Of a DNA stretch of 64,000 bases, positions 39,782 through 48,074 are shown piece after piece (position 1 is the first letter of the stretch; every line of letters starts with the position of its first letter). The position numbers and the translations under genes are program-made. The notes under the pieces were generated by a model. It saw only the letters and a list, made by a program, of their open reading frames with translations, was not told the origin of the DNA and did no database searches. Location of the stretch: NCBI GenBank assembly GCA_024349765.1, contig AP026073.1, positions 2,480,001-2,544,000 of the forward strand, written 5' to 3'. The stretch comes from Streptomyces nigrescens. GTDB taxonomy: Bacteria; Actinomycetota; Actinomycetes; Streptomycetales; Streptomycetaceae.

Positions 39782-40475
39782 GGAGCGCGGCGATCTCCGT
39801 CGCCGTCCAGTGGCCGCGGGCACCCGGGCAGCCCGCCAGATAGTCGGCGGCGCGGCGTGCGCTCCACCCGTGGGAGGCGATGATCCCGGCCGCGATGTGG
39901 CGCAGATAGGCCGCGGACGGCGGGTTCAGGTCGACGGTGTCGTCGTCGCTGCGCCAGGGGGCCGTGAAGGTCAGCACCGGCAGGCCGTCCAGCCGCCCGG
40001 CGCACACCAGGGTCTCGTAGCGGCCCGGGCCGATCCGCGCCCTTCCCTCGCGCAGCACCTCGGTGAGGTCGAGCGCGCCGCCCGGTTCGCGGTACATCTC
40101 CTGGGCGGCGATGTCGGAGAACTGCTCGGCGGTCAGGAGGTGGAGCCGCGCGGGGAGTTCGGGGGTCCGGCCGTCGTCGCCGTGCGGCGGCCGCGGGGCG
40201 CGGTGGTCGGGGTCGTAGAAGGCGCGGCCGCCGGTCCACACCTGTGAGGTGGTGGCGAAGTACGTCCGGCCGGGCAGCATGCCCGGCTCGGAACGGGCGG
40301 GCGGGCGCGGGTCCCGGCAGCCGGGATAGCTGCGCAGCCCGCCGGGCGGACGGCCGCCGGCCAGGTAGTACGTCAGCCGGTCGAGGTGCATGTTGGAGCC
40401 GTAGGCGGCGTACCACAGGTGACACGCGCCGTCCGGACGGGCGGTGGCGTCGTCGAGGCGTCGGGGCCTGGTCAC
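39738..40475 (-). CDS. Gamma-glutamylcyclotransferase-fold protein
   Basis: A 245-aa protein opening with LWYAAYGSNMHLDRLTYYLAG, the YGSNM loop that marks the GGCT fold. Other notable blocks are GRTYFATTSQVWTGGRAF, DIAAQEMYREPG and LPVLTFTAPW. GGCT proteins form 5-oxoproline from gamma-glutamyl peptides; this branch is uncharacterised and is sometimes labelled histone deacetylase in Streptomyces databases, without basis in sequence. Start from ATG or GTG near 40475 without a clear ribosome site. Its 3' end overlaps the HAD gene by 44 nt. Confidence 0.82.
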   Translation of the reverse strand: MTRPRRLDDATARPDGACHLWYAAYGSNMHLDRLTYYLAGGRPPGGLRSYPGCRDPRPPARSEPGMLPGRTYFATTSQVWTGGRAFYDPDHRAPRPPHGDDGRTPELPARLHLLTAEQFSDIAAQEMYREPGGALDLTEVLREGRARIGPGRYETLVCAGRLDGLPVLTFTAPWRSDDDTVDLNPPSAAYLRHIAAGIIASHGWSARRAADYLAGCPGARGHWTATEIAALLSGPAAPADRRTRR

Positions 40476-40657
40476 GTCTTCACGCTACGCGCAGCAAGCG
40501 GCGTCGTGCGTGCGCCGCCCTCGTGCGTTCGCCCCGGGGGCCGGAAATGGCCGGACCCGAGCGGGTCGGCGAAAGGAGTGCGGCGGCGCGGGTTTTGCGC
40601 GGAATCGGCTGGAGAAGCGCACTGGACGGACAGGGTCGCCCGAAGGACGGAGGCAGT

Positions 40658-41758
40658 GTGCCGGACACCGCGGCAGGAACCGGAACGGACGGGACAGCAC
40701 GGCGGACAACGGACGGGGTGCCGGGGAGGGTGGCGGGTGTCGGTCGCCGGGAGATGCTCGCGGCGTCCGCGGCGGCCGGCCTCACGCTGCTCACCGGCTG
40801 CGGGGAGGCGCCGTCCCCCGGCCGCTCGGACGCCAAGCCCGCCCCCCGGCCCTCGCACACCTCGCCCACCCCCTCCAGCACACCCGGCTCATCCGGCCCG
40901 TCCGGCTCGCACGGTTCCCCCGCCCCGGCCCGGACACCCCACCGCCCGCACCGTCCCCGCCCCGAACTCCCCCGAGGCGGACGGGAGTTGTTCCCCCGAT
41001 ACCGGATGGTCGGCTTCTGCGGTCTGCCCGGTGCGGCGGCCCTCGGCCGGCTCGGGACCGGGGATCCTGCGGAGCGCGCCGACGAGATCGAGAAGACGGC
41101 CCGCCGGTTCGCGGCGGGGCGCGAACCGCTGCCCGTACTGGAACTGCTGGCCGTGGTCGCCAACTCCACCCCCGGCCCGGACGGCACCTACCGTTCCCGG
41201 ACGCCCGCCGCGACGATCGCCCGCTTCCACCGGCTGGCGCGCCGCCGGCGGGCGATGCTGCTGCTGAACGTCCAGCCCGGGCGGGCGGCGGTGCTCGACG
41301 AGGTCAAGGCGCTGCGCGAGTGGCTGGTCCACCCGGACGTGGGGCTGGCGCTGGACCCCGAATGGGAGATGGGCCCCGGCGAGGTGCCGGGTGACTCCTT
41401 CGGCCGGACCGGCGGCCATGAGCTGACCTCGGTGGCCCGCTATCTGTCGGGCCTGGTCGAGGCGCACGATCTGCCGGAGAAACCGCTGGTCTTCCATCAG
41501 GTCGCCACCTCCGTCGTACGGGAGCAGTCGGCGCTGCGGCCGCAGCCGGGGGTGGCGCTGATCAAGAGCGCCGACGGCATCGGCTCGCCGGGGCTCAAGC
41601 GCGGTACCTGGAGGCGGCTGGTGCGCGATCTGCCGGACGGGCTGCACACCGGGTTCAAGCTCTTCTACGAGGAGGACGCACAGGGCGGCGGCCGCCTGAT
41701 GACGCCGAAGGAGGTGCTGGCGCTCAGGCCGCAGCCGGAGTACGTGATGTACGAGTGA
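40658..41758 (+). CDS. Putative lipoprotein with TIM-barrel-like domain
   Basis: A 366-aa exported protein. The N-terminus GRREMLAASAAAGLTLLTGC has a Tat-like RR and a lipobox ending at Cys, so it is probably a Tat-exported lipoprotein. A Pro/Ser-rich linker of about 65 residues follows. The rest looks like a glycosidase-type barrel: strands end in ELLAVVAN, LLLNVQPG, GLALDPEWEM, LVFHQVATS and HTGFKLFYEED, with acidic residues at DPEWEM. I do not recognise the family. The GTG start has ACGGAGG 4-5 nt upstream. The DNA ligase follows 180 nt downstream. Confidence 0.75.
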   Translation: MPDTAAGTGTDGTARRTTDGVPGRVAGVGRREMLAASAAAGLTLLTGCGEAPSPGRSDAKPAPRPSHTSPTPSSTPGSSGPSGSHGSPAPARTPHRPHRPRPELPRGGRELFPRYRMVGFCGLPGAAALGRLGTGDPAERADEIEKTARRFAAGREPLPVLELLAVVANSTPGPDGTYRSRTPAATIARFHRLARRRRAMLLLNVQPGRAAVLDEVKALREWLVHPDVGLALDPEWEMGPGEVPGDSFGRTGGHELTSVARYLSGLVEAHDLPEKPLVFHQVATSVVREQSALRPQPGVALIKSADGIGSPGLKRGTWRRLVRDLPDGLHTGFKLFYEEDAQGGGRLMTPKEVLALRPQPEYVMYE

Positions 41759-41938
41759 GGAGGCCGTCCACGGGCCGGACGGGCACCCGGGTCCCGTCCC
41801 GGTCCGCCCGGGGCCGCCAGGCGTCCCGGGCGCGGGCGCCCGGCTCCGGGGGAGGTGCGGCGCGGAAAGTGCTTGTGCGTGCGGCCACTTCACGGCGGCC
41901 CACCTGCGCCGCGGGCCGTGCGGAGGCACCATGGCCCT

Positions 41939-43486
41939 ATGTTGCTGGCCGCGCTCGCACAGGTGTCAGGGGAGGTGGCCGCGACCTCGGCGCGGTCGCG
42001 GAAGATCGCGCTGCTGGCCGGGCTGTTCCGGGCCGCGGCGCCGGAGGACGTCCCGGTGGTCATCCCGTATCTGGCCGGGAGGCTGCCCCAGGGGCGGATC
42101 GGGGTCGGCTGGAGCGTGCTGCGCGAGCCGGTGGCGGCGGCGGAGCGGGCCACGCTGACCGTACGGGAGGCGGACGCGGCGCTGACCGGGCTGGCCGGGG
42201 TCGCCGGGGCCGGGGCGCAGGCGGAGCGGCGCCGGCGGGTGCGGGAGCTGCTGGGCGCGGCGACCGCCGAGGAGCAGCGGTTCCTGGTCGGGCTGCTCAC
42301 CGGCGAGGTGCGCCAGGGCGCGCTGGACGCCCTCGCGGTCGAGGGGCTGGCCGCGGCGACCGAGGTGCCCGCCGGTGACGTCCGCCGGGCGGTGATGCTC
42401 GCGGGCTCGCTGCAGGACGTGGCCCGGGCGCTGCTGGTGGAGGGGCCGGCGGCGCTGACCCGCTTCCGGCTGACCGTCGGCCGGCCGGTCGGGCCGATGC
42501 TGGCGCACAGCGCGAAGTCCGTGGCCGAGGCCATCGACAAACTGGGGGCCTGCGCCGTGGAGGAGAAGCTCGACGGCATCCGCGTGCAGGTGCACCGGGA
42601 CGGCCCGGACGTACGGATCTACACCCGCACGCTGGACGAGGTGACCGGCCGGCTGCCCGAGGTGACCGCCGCCGCCAAGGAGCTGCCGGCGGGTCGCTTC
42701 ATCCTCGACGGCGAGGTGATCGCCCTCGGCCCGGACGGCCGTCCGGTGCCGTTCCAGCAGGTCGCCGGCCGCTTCGGATCGCGGGTCGATGTCGCCGCCG
42801 CGCGGGCCGCGCTGCCGCTCTCCGCGGTCTTCTTCGACGTCCTGGCGGTGGACGGCCGGGAACTGCTGGAACTGCCGGGCGCCCGGCGGCATGCGGAGCT
42901 GGCGCGGCTGGTGCCGGAGCCGATGCGGGTGCGGCGCCGGGTGGTCGAGGACCCGGCCGACCCCGCGGCCCGCGCGGCCGCCGAGGAGTTCTGGACCCGG
43001 ACGCTCGACCGCGGCCACGAGGGCGTGCTGGTCAAGGCGCTCGACGCCCCGTACAGCGCGGGCCGCCGGGGCGCCGCCTGGCTGAAGGTGAAGCCGGTGC
43101 ACACCCTCGACCTGGTGGTGCTCGCGGCCGAGTGGGGGCACGGCCGGCGCACCGGGAAGCTGTCCAACCTCCATCTGGGCGCCCGCGACCCGGACGGCGG
43201 GTTCGTGATGCTCGGCAAGACCTTCAAGGGGCTCACCGACGCCGTCCTGACCTGGCAGACCGAGCGGCTGCGGGAGCTCGCGGTGTCCGACGACGGATAC
43301 GTGGTGACCGTGCGGCCGGAACTCGTCGTGGAGATCGCCTACGACGGGCTGCAGACGTCCTCGCGCTACCCGGCCGGGGTGACGCTGCGGTTCGCGCGCG
43401 TGCTGCGCTATCGGGAGGACAAGACGGCCGCGGAGGCGGACACGGTGGGCACCGTCCTCGCCGCGCGTCCCGGCGGGCAGGCGTAG
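41939..43486 (+). CDS. ATP-dependent DNA ligase (LigB-like)
   Basis: A 515-aa ligase. An N-terminal DNA-binding domain (about 1-170) is followed by the adenylation domain with nucleophile Lys210 in [21 protein letters not shown] as motif III/IIIa, [13 protein letters not shown] as motif IV and [17 protein letters not shown] as motif V; the OB domain spans about 400-515. It seals nicks using ATP and is separate from the replicative NAD+ ligase; actinobacterial LigB proteins have a repair role. The ATG at 41939 matches family N-termini; an out-of-frame ATG at 41931 is closer to the GGAGG. The NUDIX gene follows by 3 nt. Confidence 0.9.
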   Translation: MLLAALAQVSGEVAATSARSRKIALLAGLFRAAAPEDVPVVIPYLAGRLPQGRIGVGWSVLREPVAAAERATLTVREADAALTGLAGVAGAGAQAERRRRVRELLGAATAEEQRFLVGLLTGEVRQGALDALAVEGLAAATEVPAGDVRRAVMLAGSLQDVARALLVEGPAALTRFRLTVGRPVGPMLAHSAKSVAEAIDKLGACAVEEKLDGIRVQVHRDGPDVRIYTRTLDEVTGRLPEVTAAAKELPAGRFILDGEVIALGPDGRPVPFQQVAGRFGSRVDVAAARAALPLSAVFFDVLAVDGRELLELPGARRHAELARLVPEPMRVRRRVVEDPADPAARAAAEEFWTRTLDRGHEGVLVKALDAPYSAGRRGAAWLKVKPVHTLDLVVLAAEWGHGRRTGKLSNLHLGARDPDGGFVMLGKTFKGLTDAVLTWQTERLRELAVSDDGYVVTVRPELVVEIAYDGLQTSSRYPAGVTLRFARVLRYREDKTAAEADTVGTVLAARPGGQA

Positions 43487-43489
43487 GCC

Positions 43490-43963
43490 GTGGCGGCGCG
43501 GCGCAGCGCCGGGCTGCTGCTGTACCGGGGCGGCGGGTCCGGTGTCGAGGTGCTGCTGGCGCACATGGGCGGACCGCTGTGGGCCCGGCGGGACGCGGGC
43601 GCCTGGACCGTGCCCAAGGGGGAGTACCTGCCGCCCGAGGAGCCGCGGGCCGCCGCCCGGCGGGAGTTCGAGGAGGAGCTCGGGGTGCCGCCGCCCGACG
43701 GCCCCTACGTGCCGTTGGGGGAGACGCGTCAGGCCGGCGGAAAGGTGGTGACCGTGTGGGCCGTCGAGGGCGATCTCGCCCCGGAACGGATCGTGCCCGG
43801 CACCTTCACCATGGAATGGCCGCGCGGCTCCGGCACGGTCCGCAGCTTCCCGGAGATCGACCGGGTGGCGTGGTTCTCCCCGGACGAGGCGTACGCGCGG
43901 CTGGTGACGGGCCAGCGGGTGTTCCTGGAACGCCTCGCCGACCGGCTCACGGCCGGCGACTGA
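43490..43963 (+). CDS. NUDIX hydrolase coupled to DNA ligase
   Basis: A 157-aa NUDIX protein starting SAGLLLYRGGG. Its NUDIX box, KGEYLPPEEPRAAARREFEEELG, gives G-x5-E-x7-R-E-F-E-E-E-L-G in parts. The N-terminal AGLLLYR pattern with IDRVAWFSPDEAYARL at the C-terminus is like enzymes hydrolysing dinucleotide polyphosphates, near MutT-type. The GTG start is 3 nt after the ligase stop, so the two are translated together; a role in cleaning up damaged nucleotides or AppppN by-products of the ligase would fit, but is inferred. Confidence 0.85.
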   Translation: MAARRSAGLLLYRGGGSGVEVLLAHMGGPLWARRDAGAWTVPKGEYLPPEEPRAAARREFEEELGVPPPDGPYVPLGETRQAGGKVVTVWAVEGDLAPERIVPGTFTMEWPRGSGTVRSFPEIDRVAWFSPDEAYARLVTGQRVFLERLADRLTAGD

Positions 43964-43996
43964 ATCTCCGGGCCCGCGGAGTGCGCCGCGCGCCCC

Positions 43997-44036
43997 GGCC
44001 GGAACCGGCCGCGGGGCCCCTGGCCGGAACCGGCCG
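43997..44036. repeat. Two 15-bp palindromic repeats after the NUDIX gene
   Basis: GGCCGGAACCGGCCG occurs at 43997-44011 and 44022-44036. Each copy is itself a dyad (GGCCGG-AA-CCGGCC). They may form mRNA hairpins that end the ligase-NUDIX transcript, or a paired operator. Confidence 0.6.
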
Positions 44037-44211
44037 CCGGGCCGCCGTGGACCGCGCCCCGCGCTCCCCGCCTTCACCACCTGCGCACACGGCAGGGCCC
44101 CTGTCGCCCTGGACACCCCGTGCCCGGCCCGGCAGTCTGACGGCGGGGCCCGGGGGAGGCCCGGAACGGCGGGCTCCGGCAACGGGGTCATGAGCATGCC
44201 GCGGGGGCCGC

Positions 44212-45225
44212 ATGTTGCGCATCCACTTCGAGGACCGGGACATCGCGCGGGTGCAGATCGCCGCGGAACCCGATCCCCTCTGGGAGACGGTGCTGGCGAT
44301 GCACCAGCTGGTGCCGGCCGGTCCCACCGTGCCGGTGTACGCGGCCTGGCGGGCCCGGGCCCGGCGCGAACTGGACGAACGCGGGCTGGTTCGGGCCGCC
44401 CGGCTGATCAGCGCCCTTGCCCCGGCCGGCGCCCGCTACTTCCCGGACTTCCTCACCCCCGACGCGGCGCGCGACGGGCTCGCGGCGGGCCTGGCGGCGC
44501 TCCGCGACACCCCCGCCGCGCGGCTGCTCGCGGAGGCCGACCGGGCCGCGCTGCCGGCCCGGCTGCCGCGCTGGACCGGCGCGCTGGCCGCGGGCAGCCG
44601 GCAGCCCCTGGACGAACTGGCCACCGCCCTGAAGGAGGTGCACCGTGCGGTGGTCGCGCCCGACTGGACGCAGGTGGCCGCCACGGTCGGCTGCGACCGC
44701 GGCACCCGGACCGGCGCGTTCTGCCGGGGCGGGGTGGACGGCATGCTCAACTCCCTTCGCCCGTGCGCGCGTTGGGACCCGCCGGTGCTGTCCGTGGACT
44801 ATCCGTACGAGCGCGAGCTGCATCTGCGCGGCCGCGGGCTGCGGCTGATCCCGTCCCACTTCTGCTGGCGCCGGCCCATCGCGCTCGCCGACCCCGGGCT
44901 GCCGCCGGTCCTCGTCCACCCGGTGGAACACACCACCGCCTGGGCTCCGTCCGCCACCCGCAGCTGCCGCCCGGAGGCCCTGTCCGCCCTGCTCGGCCGG
45001 ACCCGGGCCCGGATCCTCGCCGCCCTCGACGCGCCCGCCACCACCGGCGAACTGGCCCGCCGGCTACGGGTCTCCGCGCCGTCGGCCAGCGAGCACGTCA
45101 GCGCGCTGCGCGAGGCCAACCTGGCCCGCAGCCGGCGCGACGGCGGCTGCGTCGTCCATGCCCTCACCCCGCTCGGCACCGCGCTGCTGCACGGCGAGCT
45201 CGCGCCGGCCCGCCTGTCGGAGTGA
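44212..45225 (+). CDS. ArsR-type winged-helix regulator with large N-terminal domain
   Basis: A 337-aa regulator. The first 250 residues are a large sensory-looking region (MLRIHFEDRDIARVQIAAEPDPLWE; LLRGRGLRLIPSHFCWRRP in part), typical of the long Streptomyces ArsR/SmtB-like type. The last 75 residues are a winged helix (TRARILAALDAPATTGELAR, APSASEHVSALREANLARS). The ligand is unknown. It has no metal-binding cysteine cluster, so metal sensing is unlikely. It is convergent with the zinc dehydrogenase, 14 nt apart. Confidence 0.86.
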   Translation: MLRIHFEDRDIARVQIAAEPDPLWETVLAMHQLVPAGPTVPVYAAWRARARRELDERGLVRAARLISALAPAGARYFPDFLTPDAARDGLAAGLAALRDTPAARLLAEADRAALPARLPRWTGALAAGSRQPLDELATALKEVHRAVVAPDWTQVAATVGCDRGTRTGAFCRGGVDGMLNSLRPCARWDPPVLSVDYPYERELHLRGRGLRLIPSHFCWRRPIALADPGLPPVLVHPVEHTTAWAPSATRSCRPEALSALLGRTRARILAALDAPATTGELARRLRVSAPSASEHVSALREANLARSRRDGGCVVHALTPLGTALLHGELAPARLSE

Positions 45226-45239
45226 GGGCCGGACACCTC

Positions 45240-46232
45240 CTACGGGCAGACCTGGATCTTGCGGCCCTGCCCGGCCCGGAACCGGCCGAGCGCCTCGGCG
45301 TAATCCCCCAGGGGGAGGCGGTCGCTGATGAAGACCTCCGGGTCGAGGACGCCCGCCGCGAAGAGTTCCGCGGCGCGTTCGTAGCTGTGCAGGACGGCCA
45401 TCGAGCCGGTGATGGTGATCTCCTGGTTGTAGATCCGGTACGGCTCGATGACGGCGCGGGCGGCGTAGTCGGCCACCCCGAACTGGAGGAACGTGCCGCC
45501 CTTGCCGACCCGGCCGAGCGCGTCCTGGATGGCGCGTTCGTTGCCGGTGGCGTCGATGACCACGTCCCAGCCGCGCGGCCGGTCCAGCTCGTCGGCGGAG
45601 CCGGCGGCGTTGCTGCAGCCCAGCGTGCGGGCGGTGGCCAGCCGTTCGGGGTTGATGTCGACGACGTCCACGCCGGCCGCACCGGTCCGCTTGGCCAGCT
45701 CCAGCATCATCAGGCCCATCGTGCCCGACCCGTAGATCAGCACCTGGCTGCCCAGTTGCTGGGAGCGCAGGATGTCGTAGCCGCGGACCGCGCAGGACAG
45801 CGGCTCGATCAGGGCCGCGTCCTCGGTGCGGACGTGGTCGGGCAGCTTGACGCAGTTCGCGACCGGGGCCACCGCGAACTCGGCGGCGCCGCCGGCCGTG
45901 GTCACCCCGATCGCGGCCCGGCGCTCGCAGAGGTTGTTGCGGCCGATCCGGCAGTAGTGGCACTCGTGGCAGTACAGGGACGGGTCGACGGCCACCCGGT
46001 CGCCCTCGGCGAGCTCGGTGACCGCGCTGCCGAGGGCGACGACCGTACCGGCGAACTCGTGCCCCGGGACGACCGGCAGGGTGGGCGCGAACTCGCCCTG
46101 GAGGATGTGCAGATCGGTGCCGCACAGCCCGCAGGCGGCGACCGAGACCACGACCTCGCGGGGCCCGGGGGTGGGGTCGTCGACGGTGGTGACCTCGACC
46201 TTGCCGGGGGCGCTGATCAACGCGGCCTTCAT
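45240..46232 (-). CDS. Zinc-dependent polyol/alcohol dehydrogenase
   Basis: A 330-aa MDR enzyme. Catalytic-zinc motif CGLCGTDLH and GHEFAG, structural-zinc pattern CHECHYCRIGRNNLC (C-x2-C-x2-C-x7-C), and the Rossmann segment LIYGSGTMGLMMLELA. It resembles sorbitol/threonine/ribitol dehydrogenases. It is the last gene of the ABC transporter operon (13 nt after the inner permease), so it most likely oxidises the imported polyol or sugar alcohol with NAD+. The substrate, e.g. sorbitol, mannitol or arabitol, is not proven. Confidence 0.88.
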   Translation of the reverse strand: MKAALISAPGKVEVTTVDDPTPGPREVVVSVAACGLCGTDLHILQGEFAPTLPVVPGHEFAGTVVALGSAVTELAEGDRVAVDPSLYCHECHYCRIGRNNLCERRAAIGVTTAGGAAEFAVAPVANCVKLPDHVRTEDAALIEPLSCAVRGYDILRSQQLGSQVLIYGSGTMGLMMLELAKRTGAAGVDVVDINPERLATARTLGCSNAAGSADELDRPRGWDVVIDATGNERAIQDALGRVGKGGTFLQFGVADYAARAVIEPYRIYNQEITITGSMAVLHSYERAAELFAAGVLDPEVFISDRLPLGDYAEALGRFRAGQGRKIQVCP

Positions 46233-46245
46233 TTCACGGTTCCCT

Positions 46246-47094
46246 TCACTTCACGGCTCCGAGCGACAGGCCCTGGACGAGTTTGTCCTGGGCGGCGAAC
46301 CCGGCGACGAGCACCGGGAGCGAGATGACGGTGGCGGCGGCGCACACCTTGGCCAGGAACAGGCCCTGGCTGGTGACCAGTCCGGTCAGGAACACCGGCG
46401 CGGTGCCGGCGACGATCCCGGTCAGGACCCGGGCGAACAGCAGCTCGTTCCAGCTGAAGATGAACGAGATCAGCGCCGTCGCGGCGATGCCGGGCAGGGC
46501 GACCGGAGCCACGATGCGGGTCAGGGTGGTGGTCAGCCCGGCCCCGTCGATCGAGGCGGCCTCCAGCATCTCCACCGGCACCTCGGCGAGGAACGAGCGC
46601 ATCATCCACACCGCGATCGGCAGGTTCATCGACGTGTAGAGGATGACCAGCAGCCAGACGCTGTCGAGCAGCCCGGTGTTCTGCGCGACGAGGTACACCG
46701 GCAGCAGCCCGGCCACCAGCGGCAGCATCTTCGTGGAGAGGAAGAAGAAGAGGACGTCGCTCCACTTCCGAACCGGCTTGATGGCCAGGGCGTACGCGGC
46801 CGGGACGGCGAGCGCGAGCACGAGCAGGGTGGAAACCACCGAGGCCGTCAGGGAGTTGATCAGCGGCGGCCAGGGGCTGACGCCGCTGTCGGCGCCGAAG
46901 AACTCCCGGTAGCCGTGCAGGCTCAGTCCCGCGCCGAGGCTCGGCGGGTTGGTCGCCGCGTCCGCCTCGCTGTGGAAGGACGTCAGCACCATCCAGGCGA
47001 CGGGCAGGAAGAAGGCGATGCCGCACAGCCAGGCGGCCAGGCCCAGCAGGCTCCCGGTCCGCCGTTGGCGCCGGGTCAGGGGTGCGCGGTTCAT
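46246..47094 (-). CDS. ABC sugar transporter permease (MalG type)
   Basis: A 282-aa inner-membrane protein with six helices. The EAA loop appears as MLEAASIDGAGLTTTLTRIV, which docks the ATPase, and LPLVAGLLPVYLVAQNTGLLDS is a family feature. It is the second permease of the polyol operon. Its ATG overlaps the MalF-type stop (ATGA), so the two are coupled. Confidence 0.92.
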   Translation of the reverse strand: MNRAPLTRRQRRTGSLLGLAAWLCGIAFFLPVAWMVLTSFHSEADAATNPPSLGAGLSLHGYREFFGADSGVSPWPPLINSLTASVVSTLLVLALAVPAAYALAIKPVRKWSDVLFFFLSTKMLPLVAGLLPVYLVAQNTGLLDSVWLLVILYTSMNLPIAVWMMRSFLAEVPVEMLEAASIDGAGLTTTLTRIVAPVALPGIAATALISFIFSWNELLFARVLTGIVAGTAPVFLTGLVTSQGLFLAKVCAAATVISLPVLVAGFAAQDKLVQGLSLGAVK

Positions 47095-48074
47095 CGGGTG
47101 ACCTCCTCGCGCAGCAGGGACGAGACGGTACGCAGCGCGAAGGTCGCCACGAGCAGGGAGCACACGACCACGACGACGCCCTGCGCGGACGCCCGTCCGT
47201 AGTCGTGGGCCTGGTAGAAGGTCTGGTAGATGGTGTACGGGAGGTTGGCGGTGCCCAGCCCCCCGGACGTGATGGTGAACACCGCGTCGAAGTTCTGGAC
47301 GACGTAGACGGTGCCCAGCAGCGCGGCCAGTTCGAGGTAGCGGCGCAGATGCGGCAGGGTGAGGTAGCGGAAGATGTCGAAGGCGGTGGCCCCGTCCATC
47401 CGGGCCGCCTCGACCGCGTCGGCCGCCCGGCTCTGCAGCCCGGCCAGCAGGATCAGCATCATGAACGGCGTCCACTGCCAGATCAGCGACACCTCGACCG
47501 AGGCCAGTGGCACCGCGGTCATCCAGTCCGGCTGCGGCGCGTTGTCACTGCCGAACAGCCCCCATATCCAGGTCAGCGAGCCGTTGATCAGCCCGTACGA
47601 GGCGTTGTAGAGGGCGTGCTTCCACAGCAGCGCGGAGGCCACCGGCACGACCAGGAACGGCGTGATGAGCAGCGTCCGGACGATGCCGCGGCCGCGGAAG
47701 CTGCGGTCCAGCAGCAGCGCCAGGCCCAGCCCGAGCACCAGGCTGACCAGCACCACGGTCACGGTCAGCAGCACCGTCGTGCCCACCGAGGACCGCAGTG
47801 CCGGATCGGTGAAGACCGCCCGGTAGTTGGCGAAGGCGGCGAAGCCGCGGTGGTCGGGGGCCAGCGCGTTCCAGCGGGTGAAGGAGATCACCACCGTCGC
47901 CACGAACGGGAGTTGGGTGACGACGATCAGGAAGACCAGGGCGGGGAGGAGCGGGGCGCGGCGGGCCCAGTCCTTGGCCCGCCCGGTGCGACGGCCGCCC
48001 GCGCCCGCCGCACCGTCGGGCCGTGCTCCCGGGCTCGCGGCCTCCCGGGCCGGCTCAGTGGTCTGCGTAGGCAT
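47091..48074 (-). CDS. ABC sugar transporter permease (MalF type)
   Basis: A 327-aa inner-membrane protein with six helices (first at about 38-60) and the EAA loop DAVEAARMDGATAFDIFRYL. A short Ala/Gly-rich cytoplasmic tail precedes helix 1. It overlaps the binding-protein gene by 20 nt at its 5' end, and the MalG-type gene at the 3' end, so the three are one translational unit. Confidence 0.92.
   Translation of the reverse strand: MPTQTTEPAREAASPGARPDGAAGAGGRRTGRAKDWARRAPLLPALVFLIVVTQLPFVATVVISFTRWNALAPDHRGFAAFANYRAVFTDPALRSSVGTTVLLTVTVVLVSLVLGLGLALLLDRSFRGRGIVRTLLITPFLVVPVASALLWKHALYNASYGLINGSLTWIWGLFGSDNAPQPDWMTAVPLASVEVSLIWQWTPFMMLILLAGLQSRAADAVEAARMDGATAFDIFRYLTLPHLRRYLELAALLGTVYVVQNFDAVFTITSGGLGTANLPYTIYQTFYQAHDYGRASAQGVVVVVCSLLVATFALRTVSSLLREEVTR

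Noticed and set aside
41931-42158. ATG at 41931, nearest the GGAGG before the DNA ligase gene
   Set aside because: It is out of frame with the ligase, whose N-terminus matches the family from the ATG at 41939.
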